A stretch of 43,024 bases of DNA from PBB1 sp043738425. Lineage in GTDB: Bacteria > Pseudomonadota > Gammaproteobacteria > Burkholderiales > Burkholderiaceae_C. Shown here piece by piece: positions 23,210-31,275 of this stretch (position 1 is the first letter of the stretch; every line of letters starts with the position of its first letter). The stretch spans positions 1-43,024 of the forward strand of contig JAYUGJ010000092.1 of the NCBI GenBank assembly GCA_043738425.1, read 5' to 3'. The notes under the pieces are model-generated. The model had not been told where the DNA came from, did no database searches, and was given only the letters and a program-made list of their open reading frames with translations. The translations under genes and the position numbers were made by a program.

Positions 23210-24550
23210 ATGAGCCTCGTCTTTCCCCATACGTTTGTGCCGTGGTTCCGTTCGGTAGCGCCGTACATCCACGCCCACCGCGGCAAGACATTTGTGGTCG
23301 CCATTGCTGGCGAATTGATCGCCGCAGGCAAGTTGAGCAGCTTCGCGCAAGACCTGGCGTTGATCCACGCGATGGGGATCAAAGTGGTGCTGGTGCATGG
23401 TTTTCGCCCGCAGGTCGAAGAACAGTTGAAAGCCAAAGGCCACGCATCGCGCTACAGCCATGGCATGCGCGTCACCGACACGCTGGCGCTCGACTGCGCG
23501 CAAGAAGCCGCTGGTCAATTGCGCTACGAAATCGAAGCAGCGTTTTCACAAGGTCTGCCGAACACGCCGATGGCCGGCAGCCAAATCCGCGTGGTGTCAG
23601 GCAACTTCATCACCGCCAAGCCGGTGGGCATCGTTGACGGCATCGACTTCATGCACACCGGCCTGGTCCGCAAGATCGACGCCGTCGGCATACGCCAGGC
23701 CATTGATTTCGGTGCGTTGGTGATGCTGTCGCCATTTGGGTTTTCGCCCACTGGCGAAGCGTTCAATTTGAGTATGGAAGATGTGGCTGCGAGCGCGGCA
23801 GTGTCTTTGCAGGCTGACAAACTGATTTACTTGACCGAGGTCAAAGGCATACCGCTGGATCTAAGCGATCCCGACGGCGAAATTGACCAGGAACTGACAT
23901 TGGCGGATGCCGCGAAACTGTTGCACGCATTACCAAACCCACAACAACCCACCGATACTGCGTTCTACTTGCAACATGCGGTGAAGGCCTGCGACGGTGG
24001 CGTCGATCGGGTGCATATCGTGCCGTTCGCAGTCGACGGCTCGGTACTTATTGAATCTTTCACGCACGACGGTGTCGGCACGATGATCGTCGACGAAAAA
24101 CTAGAAAGCCTGCGCGAAGCCACTGCCGATGACATCGGCGGTGTTTTGCAATTGATCGAGCCGTTTGAGAATGACGGAACGTTGGTTAAACGTGACCGGA
24201 CTGAAATCGAACGTGATATCGATTTCTACACCGTCATCGAACACGACGGCGTGATATTCGGCTGCGCTGCGCTGTATCCGTATCCCGAGAAACAAACGGG
24301 CGAGATGGCGGCACTGACGGTATCTCCCAACGTGCAGGGCCAAGGCGACGGCGAGCGCATTCTCAAGCGGGTCGAGCAACGCGCCAGAGCGCTTGGTTTA
24401 AAAAGTATTTTCGTATTGACGACGCGAACCATGCACTGGTTTATCAAACGTGGCTTCGTTCAAGTGGCACCCGATTGGCTGCCGGAAACGCGGCAACGAA
24501 ACTACAACCGCGACCGCAAATCGCAAGTGCTGGTGAAGACGTTGGCGTGA
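23210..24550 (+). CDS. argA: Amino-acid N-acetyltransferase (N-acetylglutamate synthase)
   Basis: First enzyme of arginine synthesis: acetyl-CoA plus glutamate gives N-acetylglutamate. At 446 residues it has the classical ArgA layout: an N-terminal amino-acid-kinase-like regulatory domain (about 1-290, with KVVLVHGFRPQVEEQLKAKG), which usually binds arginine as feedback inhibitor, and a C-terminal GNAT domain (about 300-446) with the acetyl-CoA loop LTVSPNVQGQGDGERIL. ATG at 23210 matches the family N-terminus (FVPWFRSVAPYIHAHRGKTF follows). It is divergent from hrpA and followed after 67 bases by yggX, the common order in Burkholderiales. Confidence 0.96.
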   Translation: MSLVFPHTFVPWFRSVAPYIHAHRGKTFVVAIAGELIAAGKLSSFAQDLALIHAMGIKVVLVHGFRPQVEEQLKAKGHASRYSHGMRVTDTLALDCAQEAAGQLRYEIEAAFSQGLPNTPMAGSQIRVVSGNFITAKPVGIVDGIDFMHTGLVRKIDAVGIRQAIDFGALVMLSPFGFSPTGEAFNLSMEDVAASAAVSLQADKLIYLTEVKGIPLDLSDPDGEIDQELTLADAAKLLHALPNPQQPTDTAFYLQHAVKACDGGVDRVHIVPFAVDGSVLIESFTHDGVGTMIVDEKLESLREATADDIGGVLQLIEPFENDGTLVKRDRTEIERDIDFYTVIEHDGVIFGCAALYPYPEKQTGEMAALTVSPNVQGQGDGERILKRVEQRARALGLKSIFVLTTRTMHWFIKRGFVQVAPDWLPETRQRNYNRDRKSQVLVKTLA

Positions 24551-24617
24551 ACGCAACGCTGCGCCAGCGCCAACCCCTGCGCTCTCTCAATTTACGGTTT
24601 CAACCAGGTACCTATCC

Positions 24618-24890
24618 ATGCCACGCATTGTCAATTGCATTCACCTCAAAAAAGAGGGCGAGGGACTCGACTACTCGCCCTACCCCGGCGAACTGGGCAA
24701 GCGCATCTACAACGAAGTCAGCAAGGAAGCTTGGCAGTTGTGGATGACGCACCAAACCATGCTCGTCAATGAAAATCGTTTGAATTTGGCGGACTTGCGC
24801 TCGCGTCAGTATCTGGCGCGGCAAATGGAAAATTTCTTTTTTGGAACCGGCGCGGAACAGGTCGCGGGTTACGTTCCGCCGACCACTTGA
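24618..24890 (+). CDS. yggX: Probable Fe(2+)-trafficking protein YggX
   Basis: Small cytosolic protein that protects iron-sulfur clusters from oxidative damage and helps iron trafficking. The 90-residue length is typical. The conserved Cys7 sits in MPRIVNCIHLKKEGEGL, and DYSPYPGELGKRIYNEVSKE, WQLWMTHQTMLVNENRLN and RQYLARQMENFFFG are all family hallmarks. A weak AGG precedes the ATG. It lies 67 bases after argA on the same strand and is probably co-transcribed with it. Confidence 0.96.
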   Translation: MPRIVNCIHLKKEGEGLDYSPYPGELGKRIYNEVSKEAWQLWMTHQTMLVNENRLNLADLRSRQYLARQMENFFFGTGAEQVAGYVPPTT

Positions 24891-24974
24891 TTTTCTTTTT
24901 TATTCGAGGAATGCGATCGGTCTAAATCCGTGACTTTTTGTTGGTTAGTTATCAGATATATTCAAGCTACTGGT

Positions 24975-25001
24975 TTGCGGTTGTTACGCGCTTTGTATAC
25001 T
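24975..25001 (+). promoter_or_regulatory. Candidate sigma-70 promoter of the H-NS gene
   Basis: TATACT at 24996-25001 is a five-of-six -10 element preceded by TTTG. TTGCGG at 24975 (15-base spacer) or TTTGCG at 24974 (16 bases) serves as a weak -35. The surrounding 24891-25057 region is AT-rich, as expected for an H-NS gene that regulates itself. Confidence 0.5.
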
Positions 25002-25057
25002 CAACAGGCACCGCATACAGCAAAGATAATTAACCTTCATCACAAAAGGACGCGCTC

Positions 25058-25366
25058 ATGTCATCCCTGAAAGATCTACTCGAACGCAAAGCAGCGCTGG
25101 ACAAAGAGATTGATTCGACACGTCGCGACGAGCGTGCGAATGCCATATCAACCGTCAAAACTTTGATGGAAGATTACGGTTTGACCGCAGCCGATATCTC
25201 GGCAAAAGCGGCTCCCCGCCCATCCAGTGCGGCGAAGGGCGGCAAGGTGGCGGCGAAGTACCGCAATAAAGCCACTGGCGAATCCTGGAGTGGCCGAGGT
25301 TTACAGCCTAAGTGGTTGAAAGCCGCACTCGCAGCTGGACGTCAGCTCAGCGAATTCAACGTGTAG
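25058..25366 (+). CDS. H-NS family nucleoid-associated protein
   Basis: DNA-binding silencing protein of the H-NS family. 102 residues. The N-terminal helix (about 1-50, LKDLLERKAALDKEIDSTRR) is the oligomerisation coiled coil. A Lys/Ala/Pro-rich linker follows. The C-terminal binding motif KYRNKATGESWSGRGLQPKW has the core Y-R-x-x-x-T-G-x-x-W-x-G-R-G of proteobacterial H-NS. AAAAGGA precedes the ATG at a good distance. The AT-rich upstream region with a TATACT box suggests its own promoter. It sits between yggX and dnaG, where rpsU and gatB-like genes are found in many proteobacteria. Confidence 0.95.
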   Translation: MSSLKDLLERKAALDKEIDSTRRDERANAISTVKTLMEDYGLTAADISAKAAPRPSSAAKGGKVAAKYRNKATGESWSGRGLQPKWLKAALAAGRQLSEFNV

Positions 25367-25380
25367 GCAAATTGAGCGCG

Positions 25381-25447
25381 GCTTTCGCTGCGTGGAAAGC
25401 GGCAAGACGGTTGCCGGCCGAGTTGGTCCCACCAGCCGCCGGCAACC
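25381..25447 (+). other. Two consecutive strong hairpins between the H-NS gene and dnaG
   Basis: Hairpin one: GCTTTC (25381-25386) with GAAAGC (25395-25400). Hairpin two: a perfect 10-bp inverted repeat, GGTTGCCGGC (25409-25418) with GCCGGCAACC (25438-25447), whose loop can form a further TGGT/ACCA stem. No T-tract follows, so this is not a standard intrinsic terminator on the plus strand. It may stabilise the H-NS mRNA 3' end or control dnaG, whose GTG start is 48 bases downstream. Confidence 0.6.
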
Positions 25448-25495
25448 GGCTTCGATCGCCACAAAGCAGCGGGCCTACGCCGCTAAACTGGGCCG

Positions 25496-27412
25496 GTGAT
25501 TCCGCCAGCGTTCCTCCAAGACCTGCTCAGCCGGGTTGACATCGCCGAAACGATCGGTCGTTACGTCACGCTGAAAAAAGCGGGCGCAAACCACATGGGC
25601 TTGTGCCCATTCCACGGCGAAAAGTCCCCCAGCTTTGCCGTCAGCCCAACGCGACAGACTTACCACTGCTTCGGCTGCGGTGTGCATGGCAATGCGGTCG
25701 GCTTCCTCATGGCGCATTCCGGCATGGGGTTTGTCGACGCGGTGCAGGATCTGGCGCAGCAAGTCGGCATGTTGGTGCCGCAAGACGATCGCTCTCCCGA
25801 GGAGCGCGCGAATGCGGTCAAAACCAAAGAACGGCAGGTCACCCTCAGCGAGGTGCTGGCAAAAGCCGGTGAGCACTACCGCAAGCAATTGAAGTTGACG
25901 CCCCGGGCCATCGGCTATTTGAAGCAGCGCGGCCTGAGCGGTGAGATTGCCGCGCAATTTGGCATCGGCTATGCGCCCGATGGCTGGCGCTCGCTGGCCA
26001 GTGCATTTGCCCATTACGACGACCCGCTACTCGAAGAAAGCGGGTTGGTCATCGCCAAACACGAGGGCGAGGCAAACGGGCCGGGTACCGGACTGCCGCA
26101 AGCCGGCCCACCGCCCCTTGTCGGATCGGCTGACGTACCCGACGGTCGCACCGCCCCATCGAGCAAACGCTACGACCGCTTTCGCGATCGCATCATGTTT
26201 CCGATACGTTCGGTGCAAGGCGATGTCATCGGTTTTGGCGGACGGGTGCTAGACAAGGGCGAGCCGAAGTACCTGAACTCACCTGAGACGGCGGTGTTCA
26301 GCAAAGGGCGCGAGTTGTACGGCCTGTACGAAGCCCGCACCGCGATTCGGCAACACGGCTTCGTGTTGGTGGTGGAGGGCTACATGGATGTGGTCGCCCT
26401 GGCGCAAGCGGGCTTGCCCAACGCAGTGGCCACGCTGGGAACCGCCTGCACCGCTGAACACGTGCAAAAACTGTTTCGCTTCACCGATGCCGTAGTGTTC
26501 AGTTTCGACGGCGATGCGGCCGGTCGGCGCGCGGCCACTCGCGCGCTGGAAGCGTCACTGCCGCATGCGTCTGACGTGCGCAGCATTCGATTCTTGTTCC
26601 TGCCTTCGGAGCACGACCCGGATTCGTACGTACGTGAATTCGGCACCGATAGGTTCACGCAGTGCATAGCCCAGGCGATACCGTTGTCCCGCCAGCTGAT
26701 AGCGCAGGCGAAAGATGGTTGCGACATGACCAGCGCAGAGGGCCGCGCCCGGTTTTTGGCACTTGCCCGGCCGCTGTGGGACACCCTTCCAGACGGCGCG
26801 CTGAAGCGCCAACTGTTGGGCGAGTTGGCGCAGGTTGGCAACCTCGACATCAGCGAATTGACCGCTCTGTGGCAAGCCAGCAGCAACCACGGCAAACGCG
26901 CCGACCGGGTTGCCAGCACCGTGAAACCTCGACCGGCTCGCACTGCGCGGCAGGACGCTGCGAGCCAACTCGACCGCGCGCTGTGGCTGCTGTTGCACCG
27001 CGCCGAAATGTGGTTTGACATCGACGGCGACTGCCACGACCTGCTGGCCGAACAGACGGTGCCGTATGCGGCATTGTTCGGCTGCTTTGAGCGCTGCCTG
27101 CACGACCTCGGGCCGTTGCAACCTGCCGCATTGCTGAGCGAGATGGTGGCAGTGATCGGCGATGACGCGCAGGCGGTCGCGGCGCTACACCGCGTCGCAC
27201 TTTTCCACGCCCCAGAGGCCGACACCGATTTGCGTCGACAGCTCGATTTGGTGCTTGATCACCTGCGGCTGCGCGACGTCGACACCGAATTGGAGTTGTT
27301 GTTTGAATCCGGTTTGGCGTCGCCCGATATCCAGCTGCGTACTGCTGCCTTGATGCAGGCGCGCTCCCGCTTACGCGCGGCGCTGAAGAGCGCAACACCG
27401 CTGCCGACTTGA
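25496..27412 (+). CDS. dnaG: DNA primase DnaG
   Basis: Makes RNA primers for DNA replication with the DnaB helicase. 638 residues from a GTG start at 25496 (MIPPAFLQDLLSRVDIAETI). The CHC2 zinc finger has Cys37, His40, Cys58 and Cys61. The Toprim catalytic core carries EGYMD (294-298) and DGD (338-340), and the DnaB-binding helical domain is C-terminal. An unusual Gly/Pro-rich insert, about residues 190-223 (GPGTGLPQAGPPPLVG), lies just before YDRFRDRIMFPI; E. coli primase goes almost directly into YDRFRERVMFPI. No clear Shine-Dalgarno is visible. rpoD follows on the same strand, but a terminator-like hairpin separates them. Confidence 0.96.
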   Translation: MIPPAFLQDLLSRVDIAETIGRYVTLKKAGANHMGLCPFHGEKSPSFAVSPTRQTYHCFGCGVHGNAVGFLMAHSGMGFVDAVQDLAQQVGMLVPQDDRSPEERANAVKTKERQVTLSEVLAKAGEHYRKQLKLTPRAIGYLKQRGLSGEIAAQFGIGYAPDGWRSLASAFAHYDDPLLEESGLVIAKHEGEANGPGTGLPQAGPPPLVGSADVPDGRTAPSSKRYDRFRDRIMFPIRSVQGDVIGFGGRVLDKGEPKYLNSPETAVFSKGRELYGLYEARTAIRQHGFVLVVEGYMDVVALAQAGLPNAVATLGTACTAEHVQKLFRFTDAVVFSFDGDAAGRRAATRALEASLPHASDVRSIRFLFLPSEHDPDSYVREFGTDRFTQCIAQAIPLSRQLIAQAKDGCDMTSAEGRARFLALARPLWDTLPDGALKRQLLGELAQVGNLDISELTALWQASSNHGKRADRVASTVKPRPARTARQDAASQLDRALWLLLHRAEMWFDIDGDCHDLLAEQTVPYAALFGCFERCLHDLGPLQPAALLSEMVAVIGDDAQAVAALHRVALFHAPEADTDLRRQLDLVLDHLRLRDVDTELELLFESGLASPDIQLRTAALMQARSRLRAALKSATPLPT

Positions 27413-27419
27413 CCGCGCA

Positions 27420-27436
27420 GTGGGCATTGCGCCCAC
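27420..27436 (+). other. Small hairpin just after dnaG
   Basis: GTGGGC-ATTGC-GCCCAC, a perfect 6-bp stem starting 8 bases after the dnaG stop. No T-tract follows. It may protect the mRNA end or act as a processing site. Confidence 0.45.
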
Positions 27437-27534
27437 CGAGAAACGCGTAGCGGCGGCGGCCCGAACAGTACAATCCGCTTTTCCGTGCGGTGCAACCTCT
27501 GGCGACAGATGCCTTGGCACCCGCCACCGATGGC

Positions 27535-27560
27535 AAATCGGCTGTACTGCCGATTTTTTT
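27535..27560 (+). terminator. Intrinsic terminator or attenuator between dnaG and rpoD
   Basis: AAATCGGC (27535-27542), loop TGTACT, GCCGATTT (27549-27556), then four more T residues. It is a perfect 8-bp stem followed by an uninterrupted T-tract of seven, counting the stem end. It is 123 bases past the dnaG stop and 128 before the rpoD ATG. It could end dnaG transcripts or attenuate read-through into rpoD. Confidence 0.8.
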
Positions 27561-27687
27561 GAACCCATGGCTTCCGCCCTCCCGCTTCACCCTGCACATC
27601 CGCGCGCCGGGCGGCGCTGCATCGTTGCCCCGCGACCCGCGACATATCTGCCCGATTCGCACCGCCGTTGACCACATTAGGAATTGC

Positions 27688-29988
27688 ATGACTGCGAAGA
27701 AGACCGCACCGGCTGCTGCCGACAAAGCCACCCATGCGGTGAAGGCCGCCCCGACAAAGGCAAAAGCCAGCGCAACTAAAAGCGCCGACGTAACGGAGGT
27801 CAAACCCAGCGCCAGCGCCGCCGCAAACAAAGCCATTCCTGCAAAGGCGGCCAAGACATCAGCAGCAGCAGGCAAGGCCAAACCGGTCAGCAAGGCGACC
27901 AAGGCCGATGACAAAGGCAAAGGCACCGACAAAGGCAAGGGCACCGACAAAGCCAAGAAATCGGAGGTGCCTGAGGAGGACTTCTCTGACATCGAGGCCG
28001 ACCTCGAGGGTGAACCAGAAGCGGAAGTCGCCAGCGCGGTGGCCGACGGAGAGTCAGAAGTCAAAGCCAAACCGCTGCGGATGAAGGTCTCGCGGGCCAA
28101 AGAGCGCGCGCTGATGCGCGAATTCGGCCTCGACGAAACCGCGCTGACTGAAGAAGAAGTAGCGAAGCGGCGTTTCGAGCTGAAGACACTCATCAAGATG
28201 GGCAAGACCCGCGGTTTCCTGACGCACCAGGAAATCAACGACCACTTGCCCGAAAAGTTGGTCGATGCAGAAATCCTCGAGGCCATCGTCTCGATGCTCA
28301 ACGACATGGGCATCGCGGTCTACGAGCAAGCACCTGACGCGGCCACCCTGCTCATCGCCGGCGGTGGCACCACCACTGCGACAGAAGAAGAAGCGGAAGA
28401 AGCCGCCGAAGCCGCGTTGTCGACAGTGGACTCGGAGTTCGGCCGCACCACCGACCCGGTTCGCATGTACATGCGAGAAATGGGCACGGTCGAGCTGCTG
28501 ACCCGCGAAGGCGAAATCGAAATCGCCAAGCGCATCGAAGGTGGCTTGCAGGCCATGATGTTGGCGATCAGTGCATCACCCACCACGATTGCTGAAATTT
28601 TGGTTTATGCCGACCGCATCGGCGCGGCCGAGATGACCATCTCAGAAGTCGTCGATGGCTTTGTATCGGTCGATGAAGCGGATGACTACGTAGCGGAAGA
28701 AGACGTGGACTTCTTCGACGAAGAAGATGACGACGACGGCAATGGCGGCAGCAAAGCGCTGACCAAAAAACTTGCCGAACTGAAAACGCAGGCGCTCGCG
28801 AAGTTTGCCAACCTGCGTATCAATTTCGACAAGATGCGCAAGGCGTTCGAGAAAGACGGCTACCAGTCGCCGTCGTATTTGAAGGCGCAGCAAGCGATCA
28901 GCGTCGAGCTGACCACGATCCGCTTCACCGTGAAAACCATCGAAAAACTGTGCGGCTTGTTGCGTTCACAGGTCGACGATGTGCGCCGCTATGAACGCGA
29001 GCTGCGCAAGATCTTGGTCGACAAATGCGGCATGCCGCAGGAACACTTCATCAAGACATTCCCGCCCAATATCTTGAATCTCAAATGGGCCGAAAAAGAA
29101 ATTGCGGCCAACAAGAACTACAGCGTGATCTTGGCCCGCAACCTGCCGGCCGTGCAGGAGCTGCAGAAAAAGCTCACCGACCAACAAGCCCGCGCGGTGG
29201 TGCCGCTCGATGACTTGAAACGCATCAACAAGCGAATGAACGAGGGCGAGAAATCGTCGCGCGACGCAAAGAAAGAAATGATCGAGGCCAACTTGCGCTT
29301 GGTCATCTCGATCGCCAAAAAATACACCAACCGCGGCCTGCAGTTTCTTGACCTGATTCAAGAAGGCAACATCGGTTTGATGAAGGCGGTGGACAAGTTC
29401 GAATACCGCCGTGGCTATAAATTTTCGACCTACGCCACGTGGTGGATACGCCAGGCCATCACACGATCAATTGCAGACCAGGCACGCACGATCCGCATTC
29501 CGGTGCACATGATCGAAACCATCAACAAGATGAACCGGCTGAGCCGCCAGCATCTGCAAGAGTTCGGCTTCGAACCTGACGCACCGACGTTGGCCGAGAA
29601 GATGGAAATTCCGGAAGACAAGATTCGCAAGATCATGAAGATTGCGAAAGAACCGATCAGCATGGAAACGCCGATTGGTGACGACGACGACTCGCATCTG
29701 GGTGACTTCATCGAAGACACGAACAACACCGCGCCGATCGAGGCGGCGATGCAGGCCGGTCTGCGTGATGTCGTCAAGGACATCCTCGACAGCCTGACCC
29801 CACGCGAAGCGAAAGTGCTGCGCATGCGGTTCGGCATCGAGATGAGCACCGACCACACGCTCGAGGAAGTCGGCAAGCAGTTCGATGTGACCCGCGAACG
29901 CATTCGGCAAATCGAAGCCAAGGCCATACGCAAACTCAAACACCCAAGTCGCTCGGACAAGTTGCGCACGTATCTGGACAACCTGTGA
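27688..29988 (+). CDS. rpoD: RNA polymerase sigma factor RpoD (sigma-70)
   Basis: Primary housekeeping sigma factor. 766 residues from ATG 27688, which has AGGA nine bases upstream; longer in-frame extension upstream is non-coding. Residues 1-95 are a Lys/Ala-rich tail with a DKGKGT tandem repeat (75-86), usual in Burkholderiales. Region 1.1 begins near 140 (ALMREFGLDE). Region 1.2 is TTDPVRMYMREMG. The acidic non-conserved domain holds a DEEDDDDGNGG run. Region 2 has ANLRLVISIAKKYTNRGLQF and YKFSTYATWWIRQAITRSIA. Region 3 contains IRIPVHMIETINKMNRLSRQ. Region 4 holds the HTH TLEEVGKQFDVTRERIRQIE. All regions are intact. It follows dnaG, as in the macromolecular synthesis operon. Confidence 0.98.
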   Translation: MTAKKTAPAAADKATHAVKAAPTKAKASATKSADVTEVKPSASAAANKAIPAKAAKTSAAAGKAKPVSKATKADDKGKGTDKGKGTDKAKKSEVPEEDFSDIEADLEGEPEAEVASAVADGESEVKAKPLRMKVSRAKERALMREFGLDETALTEEEVAKRRFELKTLIKMGKTRGFLTHQEINDHLPEKLVDAEILEAIVSMLNDMGIAVYEQAPDAATLLIAGGGTTTATEEEAEEAAEAALSTVDSEFGRTTDPVRMYMREMGTVELLTREGEIEIAKRIEGGLQAMMLAISASPTTIAEILVYADRIGAAEMTISEVVDGFVSVDEADDYVAEEDVDFFDEEDDDDGNGGSKALTKKLAELKTQALAKFANLRINFDKMRKAFEKDGYQSPSYLKAQQAISVELTTIRFTVKTIEKLCGLLRSQVDDVRRYERELRKILVDKCGMPQEHFIKTFPPNILNLKWAEKEIAANKNYSVILARNLPAVQELQKKLTDQQARAVVPLDDLKRINKRMNEGEKSSRDAKKEMIEANLRLVISIAKKYTNRGLQFLDLIQEGNIGLMKAVDKFEYRRGYKFSTYATWWIRQAITRSIADQARTIRIPVHMIETINKMNRLSRQHLQEFGFEPDAPTLAEKMEIPEDKIRKIMKIAKEPISMETPIGDDDDSHLGDFIEDTNNTAPIEAAMQAGLRDVVKDILDSLTPREAKVLRMRFGIEMSTDHTLEEVGKQFDVTRERIRQIEAKAIRKLKHPSRSDKLRTYLDNL

Positions 29989-30125
29989 TTTCTGCAAGCA
30001 GTCGCCGGGTTGCGTATCCGCACCGCCGGCAGACGGTGGGACTGGCTGCGCAAGCTCCGGGTAAGTTGCCCCAGGGGTTGCGCTCATCTCTAAACGATCT
30101 GTGAAGCGGCTCGGCTGAGATTGCG

Positions 30126-30143
30126 CCCCGCCTTCACGCGGGG
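30126..30143 (+). other. GC-rich hairpin downstream of rpoD
   Basis: CCCCGC-CTTCAC-GCGGGG, a perfect 6-bp GC stem, followed only by ATTTGT. It is the best terminator candidate in the 208-base gap between rpoD and the cyclase gene (29989-30196), which otherwise holds no gene. Confidence 0.4.
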
Positions 30144-30196
30144 ATTTGTAGCGCCACCTCGGATAATTCGCGATCCAATTCACGGCCACCACAGGC

Positions 30197-31156
30197 ATGA
30201 CCCGAAACACTGAACGCTGCGTTTTGTTCGCTGACTTGCGAGGCAGCACGGGTCTGTATGAGACCTTGGGAAACGCCGTCGCAGCGCAGCAGATCACGCA
30301 GATCATCGCCACGCTCGGCCGGGTGGTGACACACTGCGATGGAACGCTCGTCAAAACCCTGGGCGACGGACTGATGGCGAGCTTTGTCGACCGCACCGCC
30401 GCGGTCAAGGCATCGATCGACATGCACAGTGCGCTGCCCCGCGCCGCGCCCAACGACGCTACCGACGCACCCAACCCGTGGCTGGCACTTCGGCTGCAAG
30501 TCGGGCTGGCCTACGGTGAAGTGATCGAGGTGTCGGGGGACTACTACGGCGACGCAGTCAATGTGGCGGCGCGCTTGCTTGAACATTCGGGCGACAACGA
30601 AACGCTCGCAACCTCTTCGGTGCTGGACGGCCTGGCCAGCTACGACCGCGTTCAGTTTCGCCGGCTCGACCATTTGCAGCTGCGCGGTCGCACCGAATCG
30701 GTCGAGGTCCATGTGCTGGAGACACACCACTTCAGCGACATGGTGGCGACCGCTTTCGGCGACCTCGGCGAAACGCTAGACCCAAAAGGTGTGCGCCTGA
30801 CTTGGTTGGGTTGCGATCAGGTGGTTGCCACCCACGCCATGCCGGTCGTGCTGGGCCGCAGCCTGCTTGCCACCTACTGCATCGACGACAACCGGGTGTC
30901 GCGCTCGCATGCACGGATCGATTGGCACGGTGGCGCGTTTCAACTCTCCGACCTCAGCTACAACGGCACCTATGTGCATTTCACCGGCGATACCGATGCG
31001 GTCAGTTTGCGCCGCGGTACCTGCACACTGCATGGCAGCGGCATGATTGGACTGGGCGCGTCGCCTACCGACAGCACCGCGCCATGCGTGCGCTTCGAGG
31101 TCGTGCGGATAGCTGTTGATGCAGAAAATTCGCCGGCAAAACCAACTGGCCGGTGA
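30197..31156 (+). CDS. Class III adenylate cyclase fused to an FHA domain
   Basis: Soluble nucleotide cyclase of 319 residues. The catalytic domain (about 1-170) has the metal ligands Asp13 (FADLRGST) and Asp57 (LGDGLMASF), substrate residue Lys53, and YYGDAVNVAARLLEH with Asp119, Asn122 and Arg126. The Lys53/Asp119 pair favours ATP over GTP. The C-terminal FHA domain (about 205-305) has VVLGRSLLATYCI, the SRSH phosphothreonine-binding motif and NGTYVHF. The product is therefore expected to make cAMP and to bind phosphothreonine proteins, linking cAMP to Ser/Thr kinase signalling; that link is inferred. No membrane segment is present. It is followed by hemH after 119 bases. Confidence 0.9.
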   Translation: MTRNTERCVLFADLRGSTGLYETLGNAVAAQQITQIIATLGRVVTHCDGTLVKTLGDGLMASFVDRTAAVKASIDMHSALPRAAPNDATDAPNPWLALRLQVGLAYGEVIEVSGDYYGDAVNVAARLLEHSGDNETLATSSVLDGLASYDRVQFRRLDHLQLRGRTESVEVHVLETHHFSDMVATAFGDLGETLDPKGVRLTWLGCDQVVATHAMPVVLGRSLLATYCIDDNRVSRSHARIDWHGGAFQLSDLSYNGTYVHFTGDTDAVSLRRGTCTLHGSGMIGLGASPTDSTAPCVRFEVVRIAVDAENSPAKPTGR

Positions 31157-31275
31157 CCGCCGTGCGCCCGCTCGCGTGCCGACCACCGCAAAGACCGTCG
31201 ATCTGACTGCGACACCGACATCGTTGGTGCGACGCGCTTCAACATAATTGACGATTCGCCCTCTTCGGACGCTGC

